This document shows, one piece after another, positions 27,301 to 35,964 of a stretch of 64,000 bases of DNA. Numbering within the stretch: the first letter of the stretch is position 1; each line of letters begins with the position of its first letter. A program made the translations under genes and the position numbers. Location of the stretch: NCBI GenBank assembly GCA_021790425.1, contig JAJYEA010000003.1, positions 1 to 64,000 of the forward strand, written 5' to 3'. The DNA is from Thermoplasmata archaeon (GTDB lineage: Archaea > Thermoplasmatota > Thermoplasmata > Lutacidiplasmatales > UBA184). The notes under the pieces were generated by a model. It saw nothing but the letters and a program-made list of their open reading frames with translations, was not told the DNA's origin and did no database searches.

Positions 27301-27738
27301 AGCCCGTCGACCTTCACGGTGGGGAAGACCACCACGCTGAACGCCAACGTCACGGGGGGCACCGCGCCGTACACGTACGCGTACCAGGGACTCCCGAAGG
27401 GGTGCTCCTCCGCCAACTCGGCGACCCTGGCCTGCACCCCCACCGAGACGGGCGCCTTCAACGTCACGCTGCAGGTGACGGATCATGGCGGCCATCACAC
27501 CGGGTCATACGCCGTGCTCACCGTGCAGAGCGCTCCCGCGGGCCCCAACACCACGACGGGAGGAGGGTCCTCGAGCTCGCTCGAGCTCTACCTCGTGATC
27601 GGGATCGTGGCGGTGGCGGCCCTCGCGGCGGTGGCGATCGTGCTCGCCCGGCGGCGTCGCTCGCCCCCTCAACCGGCACAGGCTCCGCAGCCGCAACCCC
27701 CCTCTCCGGCCACCCCGGAGTGGAGCGAAGGGCACTGA
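24367..27738 (+). CDS. Secreted phosphoesterase (phospholipase C/acid phosphatase family) with Ig-like repeats
   Basis: The 1,123-aa protein has an N-terminal signal peptide, a phosphoesterase domain (about 55-490) that starts FIYVVRENHVFDDYLGDC and includes VIAITQDDTQNGQ and DHINNGRR, then several Ig/Big2-like and PKD-like repeats (about 500-1070) rich in Thr and Ser, a membrane helix near 1080 and a Pro/Gln tail. The catalytic part resembles PF04185 enzymes that cleave phosphate esters; here it is tethered outside the cell. The start is TTG or the GTG four codons on. It diverges from the beta-propeller gene. Confidence 0.8.
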   Translation: MRVSVRSWGAIALVVVTVLVFSGEVNGIISPTTGPSLARPVGNAGLPTAPSPQTSSLPAFPNNLTHFIYVVRENHVFDDYLGDCHTTINSSCNDNTDYSSQTNYQADVPFLHDLARNYTVFDNMYSSIDPYSSQGHAYLLTADASGTDLCATGGVEGTGSSSEWGVYNSSSVQSGYCSFLSDGNDENYPSGGSIFDRFLGPNVTQTDGTPSFLTIGDIIWNVASPGCSVAATTGIPGSLPGNNQSVEHLTGCTNGWWYNSSTSSATMPPVVNPVTGVPEELFVCQDYCKTGPSPYLDQDSAYAFISYVKDYGLPTYTYVRLGDDHPGSLCGSSEPYATCIQWNDASLKLIVQDILNSTSPYANNTVIAITQDDTQNGQNGPDHINNGRRLPFVLVASHQVMRSGASNPASCGIAASYGHCGLVIHPTYNTSNVLAVMERVEMNVNPSVFYTGGTSPNRFAFPMEQNDYLAELDPLEPVWKCGEAGVPCNTGVISQVLTSTTVSPNPVNAAAGSTVGLTASALDQNGRAISGASFAWSLNPANLGTLSSMTGSAVTFTAASSAGSGTVCENATYSAVTQMGCAPVTVSTTVTLASVALAPPGPVSVLPSHPLNFTASSSGSNGQPLTGSTTFAWTVNTTVYGALNASTGSSVTFNAGTSNGNLTLCVNGTYSGVTRMACDAVSVSQAAPALTSVTLTPLTVSLLSGGVQTFDAQAMDQYSHPITSGITYQWTVSPASLGTATPASGTSNTTTFTAATTSTGATGTLTVSAINALTTLVTRTASVTVRPQTGPPTISSFTASPATLALGGTTFLNVSATGGTGTLTYSYTGLPSPCASQDLPSITCPAGAAGTYSVTVTVSDAATPPRTATATIGFTVFAPPSIASFTASPATIAPGGTTTLTVTASGGLGPLSYGYSGLPSPCASANQSSITCSTTASGTYPVTVTVSDSAATPHTATNTTSFTVQTATSPLTLQYFYASPSTFTVGKTTTLNANVTGGTAPYTYAYQGLPKGCSSANSATLACTPTETGAFNVTLQVTDHGGHHTGSYAVLTVQSAPAGPNTTTGGGSSSSLELYLVIGIVAVAALAAVAIVLARRRRSPPQPAQAPQPQPPSPATPEWSEGH

Positions 27739-27754
27739 CGTCGGGGACAGGGAA

Positions 27755-28318
27755 CTAGCCGTCGGGCTCGGGAAGGGACTCGTCCTGGGCCACGCCCAGA
27801 TCCATGCGCCGTGCCGCCAGGTGGATCGCGATCCCCAGCAGGACCAGGGAGACGGCGTAGAAGAGGGTCTCGTACACCGACATCGCGTGCTGGACCGGGG
27901 CGGAGATGCTGATGAGCGTGGTCCCGCTGACGAAGACCGCGAGGAGGGTGGGGACGATGGGGGTGCAGCAGAGCAGGTTCGGCAGGATGCCCAGGACCAC
28001 GGCCCCGATCGTCGTCCCTTCGGTGTGGCGCCCCCGGTCGGAGATCACGCAGTGCGGGTGCTTCCAGAGGTAGACGTCCAGCAACAGGAGGAGCGGGAAG
28101 AGGATCCCGAACCCGATGGCGAGCCCCACGGAGGCGGGTGGGAGGAAGGGGACCCCCCAGAACCCGAAGACCCCCGTAGCGACCCAGGCGAGCAGGAGGA
28201 GATATCCCACCGCCACGAGCACGACCGAGAGAGGGTAGGCGACGAGATAGGCCCGGTGCGAGAAGAGCACCCGGAAGGCGCCGGGCTCCGGCAAGCACGC
28301 GGGGGGACGGGCGCTCAA
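27755..28318 (-). CDS. Membrane protein with CCTP motif, thioredoxin partner
   Basis: The 187-aa protein has four or five predicted membrane helices. One ends NLLCCTPIVPTLLAVF, reminiscent of the Cys-Pro helices of CcdA/DsbD electron carriers, and a soluble loop contains HPHCVISDRG. Its TTG start overlaps the stop of the upstream membrane thioredoxin (TTGA), so the two are co-translated. I infer a role in passing electrons to the thioredoxin, but the similarity is limited to this motif and the family is not recognised. The longer ORF of the track is only this frame running through the thioredoxin gene. Confidence 0.55.
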   Translation of the reverse strand: MSARPPACLPEPGAFRVLFSHRAYLVAYPLSVVLVAVGYLLLLAWVATGVFGFWGVPFLPPASVGLAIGFGILFPLLLLLDVYLWKHPHCVISDRGRHTEGTTIGAVVLGILPNLLCCTPIVPTLLAVFVSGTTLISISAPVQHAMSVYETLFYAVSLVLLGIAIHLAARRMDLGVAQDESLPEPDG

Positions 28319-29046
28319 TTGCCCTGGGCCTGGCCGAGCATGGCCCCGAACTCGCCGCTCAGACCCGAGCCCGTGTTCAGGACCACCCCGTGGGAGCTCA
28401 CGAGGTAGTAGACGTCCGTCTGGCCCTGCGAGTCGTAGAGGGTCTCCGTGTTGGCATCGCTCCACCCCATCACCCAGCCCGCCTGGCCGGAGTACCCGTA
28501 GTCGGAGGCGAAGGTGGAGAGCGAGACCCCGGACTGGCCGAGGTTGTTGTAGATCTCGAGCTCGAGGAAGGTCACGTTGGCGCTGCGATACTGGGAGTAG
28601 TAGTCGGAGACGAAGATGTGCGTCGCCTGCTGGCAGTACTGGCACCACGTCGTGAAGAAGAGGATGAGCACCGGGTGGCCCTGGTAGGCGCTCAGCGCGT
28701 TCGAGCCTCCGTTGACGTTGGAGAACGTGAACTCGGGCGCCGGCTTGCCGACCGAGGCGTAGTCCGGCCCGGGGCGGGTGAACGCGTAGACCGCCACACC
28801 GGCCACCACGATGACAATCACGATCGCCACGATCCGCCACGTCGTGAAGAAGTCCCGCCATCCGGTCGTCCCGCGCGCTCGCTTCCGCACCGCCACCTCC
28901 GTCTCGTGCAGCCGTGCCTTGAACGCGGAATCGGGCCGATAGCCCGGGTGCACCGTCCCGAGATGGGTCTTGATACGGTCCTCGCGCACCGAGGCGGAAC
29001 ACGCCGGGCACCGGATCGACCGGGCCTTGTTCCCACCCTTCGCCAT
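28315..29046 (-). CDS. Membrane-anchored thioredoxin-like protein with N-terminal zinc finger
   Basis: In the 243-aa protein, residues 13-33 form a C2H2-like finger (CPACSASVREDRIKTHLGTVH). A membrane helix follows at about 70-90, then a TlpA/thioredoxin domain with ILFFTTWCQYCQQATH, whose CQYC is the redox motif. The finger is predicted to be cytoplasmic and the thioredoxin domain outside. A TATA-like GCTTATCAAC about 25 nt before the ATG suggests a leaderless start. It likely reduces or forms disulfides in exported proteins, possibly supplied by the CCTP membrane protein behind it. Confidence 0.75.
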   Translation of the reverse strand: MAKGGNKARSIRCPACSASVREDRIKTHLGTVHPGYRPDSAFKARLHETEVAVRKRARGTTGWRDFFTTWRIVAIVIVIVVAGVAVYAFTRPGPDYASVGKPAPEFTFSNVNGGSNALSAYQGHPVLILFFTTWCQYCQQATHIFVSDYYSQYRSANVTFLELEIYNNLGQSGVSLSTFASDYGYSGQAGWVMGWSDANTETLYDSQGQTDVYYLVSSHGVVLNTGSGLSGEFGAMLGQAQGN

Positions 29047-29163
29047 AGCGAGTGGCTAATGCTGTCTCATGTTGATAAGCATTACCTAACCCGGGCAAGG
29101 CTCCGCGCGCCCGCCCCCTTCCCGAGGGAGGACCTAATAAGCCAGTGAGTGGTGTCTATTCGT

Positions 29164-29559
29164 ATGACCGGAGCCGCAGGTCCCCAGTATCGCAAGCTCA
29201 CCAGGGAGGAAGAACGGGTGATCGCCCACGGGGGCACCGAACCCCCTTTCTCGGGGGAGTACGAGGACCACTTCCTGCAGGGGACCTACCGCTGCAAGCG
29301 GTGCTCGGCGCCATTGTACCGTTCCTCCTCCAAGTTCGATGCGGGGTGCGGCTGGCCCGCGTTCGATGACGAGGTGGAGGGTGCGGTGCGACGCATCCCG
29401 GACGCCGATGGTGAGCGCGTCGAGATCCGCTGTGCGCGGTGCGACGCCCATCTCGGGCATGTCTTCGAGGGGGAGGGGCTCACGCCGAAGGGCATCCGCC
29501 ACTGCGTGAACTCGATCTCCCTGACCTTCGTCCAGGAGGGGACGGAAACCCATGGCTGA
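29164..29559 (+). CDS. msrB: Peptide methionine (R)-S-oxide reductase
   Basis: The 131-aa protein has zinc-binding CKRCSAPL and [10 protein letters not shown] pairs, [10 protein letters not shown] and the catalytic Cys in [10 protein letters not shown]. MsrB repairs the R epimer of methionine sulfoxide. I prefer the ATG at 29164 because a TATA-like CCTAATAAG lies about 28 nt upstream; the track uses a GTG five codons earlier. It overlaps msrA by eight bases. Confidence 0.95.
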   Translation: MTGAAGPQYRKLTREEERVIAHGGTEPPFSGEYEDHFLQGTYRCKRCSAPLYRSSSKFDAGCGWPAFDDEVEGAVRRIPDADGERVEIRCARCDAHLGHVFEGEGLTPKGIRHCVNSISLTFVQEGTETHG

Positions 29560-30088
29560 GCCCACCGAGTCGATCGTGCTCGGCGGCGGCTGCTTCTGGT
29601 GCACCGAGGCCGTCTTCTCCCGGCTCCGCGGGGTGGTGAGCGCGGTCTCCGGATACGCGGGAGGCACCGTGCCGAACCCGACGTACGAGCAGGTCTGCGA
29701 GGACACGACCGGGCACGCGGAGGTCAGCCGGGTCGAGTTCGACCCGGGCCAGGTCAGCCTCGACCAGCTCTTGGAGGTCTTCTTCTACGTCCACGACCCC
29801 ACCTCCCTCAATCGGCAGGGCGCGGACGTGGGGACCCAGTACCGGTCGATCATCCTCTACACCCAGGAGTCCCAGCGACCGGTGATCGAACGGCGACTAC
29901 GGAGAGCGCAGGAGGAGCACCCCCGTCCCGTCGTGACCCAGGTGGGGCCGCTCGAGCAGTTCTATCCGGCCGAGGCCCACCACCAGCACTACTTCGAGCG
30001 GCATCCGAGCCAGGGCTACTGCGCCCTCACGATCCAACCGAAGGTGGCGAAGGCCGAGCGGCATTTCCCGGAACTGCTCCGGGGCTGA
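29552..30088 (+). CDS. msrA: Peptide methionine (S)-S-oxide reductase
   Basis: The 178-aa protein contains the catalytic [11 protein letters not shown] and SGYAGG, VEFDPG and [11 protein letters not shown] segments of MsrA. Together with MsrB it repairs both epimers of methionine sulfoxide, an oxidative-stress function that suits an aerobic organism. The start overlaps the msrB stop (ATGGCTGA). Confidence 0.96.
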   Translation: MAEPTESIVLGGGCFWCTEAVFSRLRGVVSAVSGYAGGTVPNPTYEQVCEDTTGHAEVSRVEFDPGQVSLDQLLEVFFYVHDPTSLNRQGADVGTQYRSIILYTQESQRPVIERRLRRAQEEHPRPVVTQVGPLEQFYPAEAHHQHYFERHPSQGYCALTIQPKVAKAERHFPELLRG

Positions 30089-30147
30089 GACGGCCCCGCG
30101 TCCCGGCGCTGCCCTCAAGAGCCCTCGCGGGCTCCGGGAAGGCAAGG

Positions 30148-30822
30148 ATGACCACGATCCGGGTAGTGGCCGCCCACGAGGTGGTCCGGGGGATCTATCC
30201 GCGGCCCGTGACCGAGAAGGACGAGCTCGCGATCGCGGTGGGGCGGGCCATCGATTCCGCCCTGTCGAAGTTCGGCCACGAGTACAGCCACAACCTGCGG
30301 CCCACGGCGGCCTCCATCCTGGCCTTCGCGACGGAGGTCCTCGACGAGGGCATCCGGGATGCGGACATCGAGGTGCCCGTCCCCGACCGGGACCGGATCC
30401 TCGGCGAGATCGCGAACACGATCCGTGCGTACCGGAAGAGCGAGATCTTCGCCCTGCCCCGCCCCCGGTCGCGACTTGTCCTCATCAACGGACAGGCGGG
30501 CGTCTATGCCCAGCCCGACTACTGGGACCGCCAGTCCCGTTTCTACGAGATGAAGAGCTTCCGGACGAGTCCTCCCCCGCCGGACGTGGACCTCCAGCTC
30601 CGGCTCTTCCAGCTGGCCTTCCCGGGGCTGACGGGCATCCTGATCTCCTTCGACCGGCACTCCGTGCCGGTCACGGTGCGGCGGTACGAGTGCCCACCCC
30701 TCACGGACGGATCCCGTCGGGAGACCCTCCTCCTGGCGCTGCGGATCGCGCTGGAGGTGGGGCAGGAGAAGGTGCTGGAACAGGTGGACGCCCAGACCGT
30801 GGGCTACACCGTGGAGCCCTAG
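30148..30822 (+). CDS. Conserved protein with a PD-(D/E)xK-like motif
   Basis: The 224-aa protein is not a family I can name. An N-terminal helical part (about 1-85) contains FGHEYSHNLRP. The second part contains SRLVLINGQAGVYAQPDYW followed by RFYEMKSF, which matches the PD...ExK core of restriction-like nucleases: beta strand, Asp, then E-x-K on the next strand. It may be a DNA or RNA nuclease, but the motif is short. I start at the ATG giving MTTIRVVAAHE; the track ORF extends into msrA. It follows msrA by 59 bp on the same strand. Confidence 0.5.
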   Translation: MTTIRVVAAHEVVRGIYPRPVTEKDELAIAVGRAIDSALSKFGHEYSHNLRPTAASILAFATEVLDEGIRDADIEVPVPDRDRILGEIANTIRAYRKSEIFALPRPRSRLVLINGQAGVYAQPDYWDRQSRFYEMKSFRTSPPPPDVDLQLRLFQLAFPGLTGILISFDRHSVPVTVRRYECPPLTDGSRRETLLLALRIALEVGQEKVLEQVDAQTVGYTVEP

Positions 30823-30883
30823 CGGTCCCTGTCCCTTCCTCCGCTCCGCACGGGCCATATACTCTCCGCCGCATTGGTGGTCG

Positions 30884-31816
30884 ATGGAGTGCGCCCACCC
30901 CCGCTGCACCCGGCCCGTCATCATCGACCAGCCGTACGCCGGGGCCCACCTCTGTCGGCCGCACTTCGCGGACTCCGTGGTGGAACGGGTCCGCCGGGAG
31001 CTCCACCGGCAGGCGCCCCGCCTGCCCGGCGGGACGCTCGCGGTCGCCCTCTCCGGGGGAAAGGACTCCGGCGTGCTCCTCACGCTCCTGGTCCGCCTGC
31101 TGGGGGAGCGCCGGAACATCCGGATCGTGGCCATCACGATCGACGAAGGGATCGAGCAGTATCGGGCGGCGACGCTCCTCCGGGCCCGCGAGCTGACGCA
31201 GCGGCTGGGGGTGGAGCACGTCGTCCGCCGCTTCCAGGACGAGCTCGGGACCACCACCGACCAGGCCGCCGCTCGGCTTCCCCAGGTGGCCCCATGCTCC
31301 ACCTGCGGGGTGTGGCGTCGCACCCTCCTCAACCGCACCGCCCGCGAGCTCGGGGCCGTCCGTCTCGCGGTGGGATTCAACCTCGACGACCTTGCCCAGA
31401 CGGTGCTGATGAACCTCGTGCGCGGAGAGCCCCACCGGCTCCTCCAGATGGCCCCGCACCGCTCGGTGGAGGAGGGCATGGTCCCCCGCATCGCCCCCCT
31501 CGCCACGGTGCCGGAGCGGGAGGTCTACCTCTACGCCCGGCTCGAGGGGATCCCGTTCGATCACACGACCTGTCCCCATGCCGGACGGGCGATGCGCAAT
31601 GTCTTCCGGGAGACCCTGTGGAAGATGGAGGAGGAGATCCCGGGTTCGCGGCACGCCCTCCTCCGGACGAGGGAGAAGCTCATCGAGGCGCTCTCCGCCC
31701 TGCCCCCCGGTTCCCCCACGGGGAAGTGCCAGGCGTGCGGAGAACCGGCCTCCCAGGAGTTCTGCCGCTCCTGCCTCTTCCTGGAGTCCCTCACCGAGGC
31801 GGACGGGTCTCCCTAG
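30884..31816 (+). CDS. TtuA/Ncs6-family tRNA 2-thiolation protein
   Basis: The 310-aa protein has an N-terminal zinc motif (CAHPRCTRP...LCRPHF), a PP-loop (VALSGGKDSGVLL), the central CSTCGVWRR cysteine pair, GFNLDDLAQTVLMN and a C-terminal zinc ribbon (CQACGEPASQEFCRSC). These are the elements of TtuA/Ncs6, which thiolates U54 or U34 of tRNA using an Fe-S cluster and a ubiquitin-like sulfur carrier. Which position is modified cannot be told from the sequence. A JAMM peptidase that could mature the carrier is at 37.7 kb. Confidence 0.9.
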   Translation: MECAHPRCTRPVIIDQPYAGAHLCRPHFADSVVERVRRELHRQAPRLPGGTLAVALSGGKDSGVLLTLLVRLLGERRNIRIVAITIDEGIEQYRAATLLRARELTQRLGVEHVVRRFQDELGTTTDQAAARLPQVAPCSTCGVWRRTLLNRTARELGAVRLAVGFNLDDLAQTVLMNLVRGEPHRLLQMAPHRSVEEGMVPRIAPLATVPEREVYLYARLEGIPFDHTTCPHAGRAMRNVFRETLWKMEEEIPGSRHALLRTREKLIEALSALPPGSPTGKCQACGEPASQEFCRSCLFLESLTEADGSP

Positions 31817-31864
31817 CCGGCCTCGCTCGTTCCCGTTATAAGTCGGGGCCGGTGTGCACTCCGC

Positions 31865-32737
31865 ATGTCGACCCCGGCGGTCTCTCCCGTGGAACGGCTC
31901 TTGGTGGTAGGATCGGGGATCATGGGTTCGGGGATCGCGACCGTGGCGGTCGCGCGCGGCATCCCCACGCTCCTCTACGACGTCAAGGACGTGTTCCTCG
32001 ACAAGGGCGTCGCGGTCGTCGAGAAGAACCTGGGCCGGATGGTGGAGAAGGGCCAGATGACCCCGGAGGCCCGGGCCTCCGCGCGGGAGCGGCTCCGGCC
32101 CACCCTGATGCTCGAGGACGCCGCCGGCGCCGACCTCGTCATGGAGGCGGCCCCCGAGAACCTGGCCGTGAAGAAGGAGCTCTTCCGCACGCTGGAGGGC
32201 ATCGTGCCACCCACGGCCCTGCTCGGCACGAACACCTCCTCGCTCTCGATCACGTCCATCGCCTCGACCGTCCGGGACCCCGGACGCGTGGCGGGCATCC
32301 ACTTCTTCAACCCCGTCCCGGCGATGGAGCTGGTCGAGCTCATCGCGGGCGTCCATACCCGCCCCGACGTGCTCGCACGGGCCCGGGCCTTCGCCGAGTT
32401 CCTGGGGAAGACGGTGACATCGAGCAAGGACTTCCCGGGGTTCGTGACCACCCGGTCCATCGGGGTGCTCATCAACGAGGCCGCCTGGATGCTCTACGAA
32501 GGGGTGGCCAGCCGGGAGGATATCGACACCGCCCACCGCCTCGGCTTCCACCACCCCATGGGCCCGCTCGCCCTCGCGGACCTGGTCGGGATCGACACCG
32601 CGCTCGCCATCCTCGAACGGCTCTACACCGGCTTCCGCGACCCCAAGTACCGCGCCTGCCCGCTCATCGTGCAGATGGTCGAGGCCGGGAAGCTGGGCCG
32701 CAAGACCGGTGAGGGGTTCTATTCGTACGGGAAATGA
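31865..32737 (+). CDS. 3-hydroxyacyl-CoA dehydrogenase (3-hydroxybutyryl-CoA type)
   Basis: The 290-aa protein has an N-terminal Rossmann motif LVVGSGIMGSGIATVA, NTSSLSITSIA and HFFNPVPAMELVELI with the catalytic His, and a C-terminal dimerisation domain ending KTGEGFYSY. It oxidises 3-hydroxyacyl-CoA with NAD. The stop overlaps the following PrsW gene (ATGA). No other beta-oxidation gene is near. An upstream in-frame start would not add a domain. Confidence 0.93.
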   Translation: MSTPAVSPVERLLVVGSGIMGSGIATVAVARGIPTLLYDVKDVFLDKGVAVVEKNLGRMVEKGQMTPEARASARERLRPTLMLEDAAGADLVMEAAPENLAVKKELFRTLEGIVPPTALLGTNTSSLSITSIASTVRDPGRVAGIHFFNPVPAMELVELIAGVHTRPDVLARARAFAEFLGKTVTSSKDFPGFVTTRSIGVLINEAAWMLYEGVASREDIDTAHRLGFHHPMGPLALADLVGIDTALAILERLYTGFRDPKYRACPLIVQMVEAGKLGRKTGEGFYSYGK

Positions 32738-33552
32738 GCTCGGGCCTCACCGTCATCCTCATCCTAATCCTCCTCTCCTTCCTCCCCGCCATCGCCTACC
32801 TCGCCTGGGTGCGCAAGAGCGAGCGCTACAATCAGGAGGGATGGGCGCCCCTCCTCCGGTCCTTTCTCTTCGGCGCCCTGATCAGCACCTTCATCTCCGG
32901 CGTGCTGGAGCTCATCCTCCAGGCCGTCTACTCCACCGTCGTCCAGCCGGACATCAGCTCGGTCCCGCAGGGCGCGACCAACGCCTACCTCGTCCTCGCG
33001 ATCGTCATCGCGCCCCTCGTCGAGGAGGGGATGAAGGGGCTCGGCGTCTACGCCAGCCGGAGCAACTTCCGCTACGTGGCGGACGGGCTCGTCTTCGGGG
33101 CGGCCGTCGGGTTCGGCTTTGGCTTCGTGGAGAACACCCTCTATGGTCTCTCGGCCCTTCAGGAGGCCGGCTTCGCGGCCGCCATCGCCACGCTCTTCGT
33201 GCGGGCCGTCTCGAGCGTGCTGCTCCACGGGAGCGCCACGGCCATGACCGGATACGGGGTGGCCGAGAACAGTCTCCACGAGGGGCGGGGCCACGTGCTC
33301 GCCGGGTACTACTTCCTCGCGGTCCTGATGCACGCCACCTTCAACGCCCTCGCCTCCCTCCCGTACCTCCTCCCGCAGTACTGGGTGAACAAGATCGGGC
33401 TCGAGCTCCTCTCCCTGATCTCGCTGCTCCTCGCGATCGCCTACGCGATGTCGGCCTTCAGCCACATCCGGAACCGGATCGCGGAACTCCAGTTCCAGCC
33501 GCTGCGCGCGTCCTCGATGAGCCCCGCGACGATGCCACGCATCCGTCGCTAG
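32734..33552 (+). CDS. PrsW-family intramembrane protease
   Basis: The 272-aa protein has seven or eight predicted membrane helices. Conserved PrsW motifs are present: APLVEEGMKGLGVY (EExxK), GFGFGFVENTLY (FxxxE) and LMHATFNALA (H-A-x-FN). These carry the putative metal-binding residues of glutamic-type intramembrane proteases that cleave membrane proteins. The start overlaps the dehydrogenase stop in ATGA. Its substrate is unknown. Confidence 0.85.
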   Translation: MSSGLTVILILILLSFLPAIAYLAWVRKSERYNQEGWAPLLRSFLFGALISTFISGVLELILQAVYSTVVQPDISSVPQGATNAYLVLAIVIAPLVEEGMKGLGVYASRSNFRYVADGLVFGAAVGFGFGFVENTLYGLSALQEAGFAAAIATLFVRAVSSVLLHGSATAMTGYGVAENSLHEGRGHVLAGYYFLAVLMHATFNALASLPYLLPQYWVNKIGLELLSLISLLLAIAYAMSAFSHIRNRIAELQFQPLRASSMSPATMPRIRR

Positions 33553-33583
33553 GACCGCCAGGGTCCACCGGGGGACCGGAAGC

Positions 33584-33979
33584 TCAGGGAGAAGCCTGGG
33601 GGCGATTGCCGCCCCGCGACCACTCCTCGGACGACATCTTCTCGTAGACCGCCCCGGGGTGGTCGACCTTCGCGACCTCCTTGCCGCCCGCGTCTAGGAT
33701 GGCGTTGCGGTTAAGGAGCCAGTAGTGGATGCGCCAGTTCTTCCCCTTGTCCACCACCGCATCCTCCTCCTCGCTCGAGAGGAGCCCTTCCTCCTCGAGC
33801 CGGTAGAAGATGTCGCGGTCCTCGGTGGAGAGGATGTTGTCCAGGATGGACTGCTCGCTGCCGAAGTAGCTCAGCACCTGGAGGGCCACGGCCCCGGCCT
33901 CTTCCGCGGGGATCTTCCCGTGGGCCACAAGGGTCCGACGGATGGCTTCCGTCATCTCCTCCAGGGTCACTACGGCCAT
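33584..33979 (-). CDS. DUF6015-like archaeal protein
   Basis: The 131-aa protein is acidic and mainly helical, beginning MAVVTLEEMTEAIRRTLVAHG, with YFGSEQSILDNILSTEDRDIFYRLEEEGLL and WRIHYWLLN. It resembles small conserved proteins of Thermoplasmata (DUF6015) whose function is not known; the winged-helix look is only suggestive. A TATA-like GATTATC lies about 25 nt before the chosen ATG, arguing for the shorter start. It diverges from the glycosylase gene. Confidence 0.6.
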   Translation of the reverse strand: MAVVTLEEMTEAIRRTLVAHGKIPAEEAGAVALQVLSYFGSEQSILDNILSTEDRDIFYRLEEEGLLSSEEEDAVVDKGKNWRIHYWLLNRNAILDAGGKEVAKVDHPGAVYEKMSSEEWSRGGNRPQASP

Positions 33980-34035
33980 GCGCGCAACGAAGACTGGGGA
34001 GATAATCAAGGCTCCGCTCAGGGAAAGCTGACCTC

Positions 34036-34758
34036 GTGCGCGCGCCCGACGTGGGCCTGGGCTGCGAGGCGCTAAGTGGGACGGCCGCTCCCCAATCGCT
34101 GGTGTCTCCCGAGGAGCCTTCCGGACGTGGGGCGGGGCGCGGCCCGTCCCTTCCTTCCGACCCCGATCGCGAACGCATCCCGGAGCGTTTCGGGCACCCG
34201 ATCCCCCGGACGTTCTTCGAACGACCGACCGCGACGGTCGCCCGCGAGCTCGTCGGAGCCCTCCTCGTGCGGCGGGTGGGGCCGCGGGCGTTCCTCGCGG
34301 CCCGGCTCCTCGAGACGGAGGCGTACGTGGCCGGCGATCCGGCGAACCACGCGTTCCGCGGACCCGGCCTCCGGAACTGGACGATGTTCTCCGGTCCCGG
34401 CCACTGGTACGTCTACCGCATCCACCAGGTGCACTGCGCCAACGTGACCACGGCCCCGGGCGAGGCCGTGCTCCTGCGCGCGGCGGAGCCGATCGTGGGG
34501 GACCTTTCCCGGATGGGGGGACCCGGACTTCTCTGTCGGGCCTTCGGCCTCGCGCGCGGGCACGACGGCGGGGATGCCATCCGCGGCGCGTTGCGGATCC
34601 TGCCGGGCCTCGCGCCCCCGGGGACCGTCCGCGCGACGCCGCGGATCGGGATCCGGGAGGGCCGGGAACGCCTGCTCCGGTTCGTGCGGGAGGACGAATC
34701 CCACCCTCGAGAAAGTACGCCCGGGCGTCCGAAGCGACCCCTCACGGGGGCATCGTGA
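34036..34758 (+). CDS. DNA-3-methyladenine glycosylase (AAG/MPG family)
   Basis: The 240-aa protein shows the AAG core: [43 protein letters not shown] with the catalytic Glu, [25 protein letters not shown], and VLLRAAEP. It excises alkylated and deaminated purines. The first 50 residues are a Pro/Ser-rich extension, so the true start may lie further in. The 3' end overlaps the convergent tfb gene by 17 bp. Confidence 0.9.
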   Translation: MRAPDVGLGCEALSGTAAPQSLVSPEEPSGRGAGRGPSLPSDPDRERIPERFGHPIPRTFFERPTATVARELVGALLVRRVGPRAFLAARLLETEAYVAGDPANHAFRGPGLRNWTMFSGPGHWYVYRIHQVHCANVTTAPGEAVLLRAAEPIVGDLSRMGGPGLLCRAFGLARGHDGGDAIRGALRILPGLAPPGTVRATPRIGIREGRERLLRFVREDESHPRESTPGRPKRPLTGAS

Positions 34759-35680
34759 GCTTGAGCTTCCGAGTGAGCTCCTTGTAGCGGTTGCGGATCG
34801 TGACCTCGGTGACGCTCGCGACCTGCGCCACCTCGCGCTGGGTCCTGCGTTCCCCGCTCAGGATGCTCGCGATGTAGATCACCGCGGCGGCCACGCCGGT
34901 GGGACCCCGGCCGCTCGTGAGCTCGCGCTTCGTCGCCTCCTTCAGGATCTGGTTCGCCCGCGCCAGCGTGTCGCTCCGGAGCTTGAGCTGCTGGGCGAAG
35001 CGCTGGATGTAGTCCTGGGGGCTCGAGGGGAGGCACCGCAACGAGAGCTCGCGGGCCACGAACCGGTACACGCGACCGATCTCCTTCCGCCCCACGCCGG
35101 ACTTCTCCGACACCTCGTCCAGCGTCCGCGGGAGGTTGCTCTGGCGGCACGCGCAGTAGACGCTCGCGGCGACGACCCCCTCGATGGAGCGACCGCGCAC
35201 GAGGTTGTGGCTGACCGCCTTCCGGTAGATGACGGCCGCCGAGTCCCGGACGGTGCGGGGAAGCTCCATGGAGCCGCCCAGGTGGTCCAGGACCCCCAGC
35301 GCGAGGGCGAGGTTGCGCTCCGTGGCGTTGGAGACTCGGATCCGCCGCTGCCACTTGCGGAGGCGGTAGAGCTGGGCGCGGTTCTTGGTGGGGATGGACT
35401 TGCCGTAGGTGTCGGTGTTCTTCCAGCCGATCTCGGTCGACAGCCCCTTGTCGTGCAGCATGACCGAGGCCGGGGCTCCCGCCCGCGCCCGCCGGGCCCC
35501 GTCCTCCCCGTCGAAGGTGCGCCAGTCCGGGCCCTGGTCGATGAACGAATCCTCGTTCACGAGACCGCAGTCATCGCACACCAGCTCGCCCTGGGTGTAG
35601 TGCCGGGTGAGCCGCGAGGAGCCGCAGTTCTTGCAAGCGGCGAGAGGAGGGTCACTCTTTCTCCAACCCTCCTCGCCCAT
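34742..35680 (-). CDS. tfb: Transcription initiation factor B (TFB)
   Basis: The 312-aa protein has an N-terminal zinc ribbon ([26 protein letters not shown]), a B-reader region (DWRTFDGED) and two cyclin folds (about 115-205 and 210-305) ending with the [25 protein letters not shown]-like segment (here [18 protein letters not shown]). TFB recruits RNA polymerase to TATA/TBP. It begins 2 nt after the gar1 stop. The 1,105-aa ORF of the track is only this frame continued upstream. Confidence 0.96.
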   Translation of the reverse strand: MGEEGWRKSDPPLAACKNCGSSRLTRHYTQGELVCDDCGLVNEDSFIDQGPDWRTFDGEDGARRARAGAPASVMLHDKGLSTEIGWKNTDTYGKSIPTKNRAQLYRLRKWQRRIRVSNATERNLALALGVLDHLGGSMELPRTVRDSAAVIYRKAVSHNLVRGRSIEGVVAASVYCACRQSNLPRTLDEVSEKSGVGRKEIGRVYRFVARELSLRCLPSSPQDYIQRFAQQLKLRSDTLARANQILKEATKRELTSGRGPTGVAAAVIYIASILSGERRTQREVAQVASVTEVTIRNRYKELTRKLKLTMPP

Positions 35681-35682
35681 GG

Positions 35683-35964
35683 CTAGCCCTCCTTGACGAC
35701 CATGGTGGCACCGAGCAGGGAGAGGACCTCCTCCGTCGCGGGCGTGCGCCTCGGACGGACCGAGAGGTAGGGCTCCCGCACGGGCCCGAAGACCCGAACG
35801 ACGCGGCCGAGGTAGCGCCCGGAGGGATCGCGGACCAGCGTGCCTTCCGGGAGATCCGCACCCCGCAAGGTGAGGTTCCCCTCCGCGGTGACCGACACAA
35901 CGACGCCCGCCGCGCCCGCCCGGGCGCGAGGGGTCCCCCTCGCGGTAGAATGCTGGTTCGGCAC
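35683..35964 (-). CDS. gar1: H/ACA RNP subunit Gar1
   Basis: The short protein has the Gar1 beta-barrel: [14 protein letters not shown], then [34 protein letters not shown]. It supports H/ACA-guided pseudouridylation of rRNA. It is immediately upstream of tfb, a conserved archaeal pairing. The start is uncertain: GTG at 35964 gives 93 aa and GTG at 35898 a shorter form; the ORF track start lies beyond the promoter region. Confidence 0.85.
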   Translation of the reverse strand: MPNQHSTARGTPRARAGAAGVVVSVTAEGNLTLRGADLPEGTLVRDPSGRYLGRVVRVFGPVREPYLSVRPRRTPATEEVLSLLGATMVVKEG

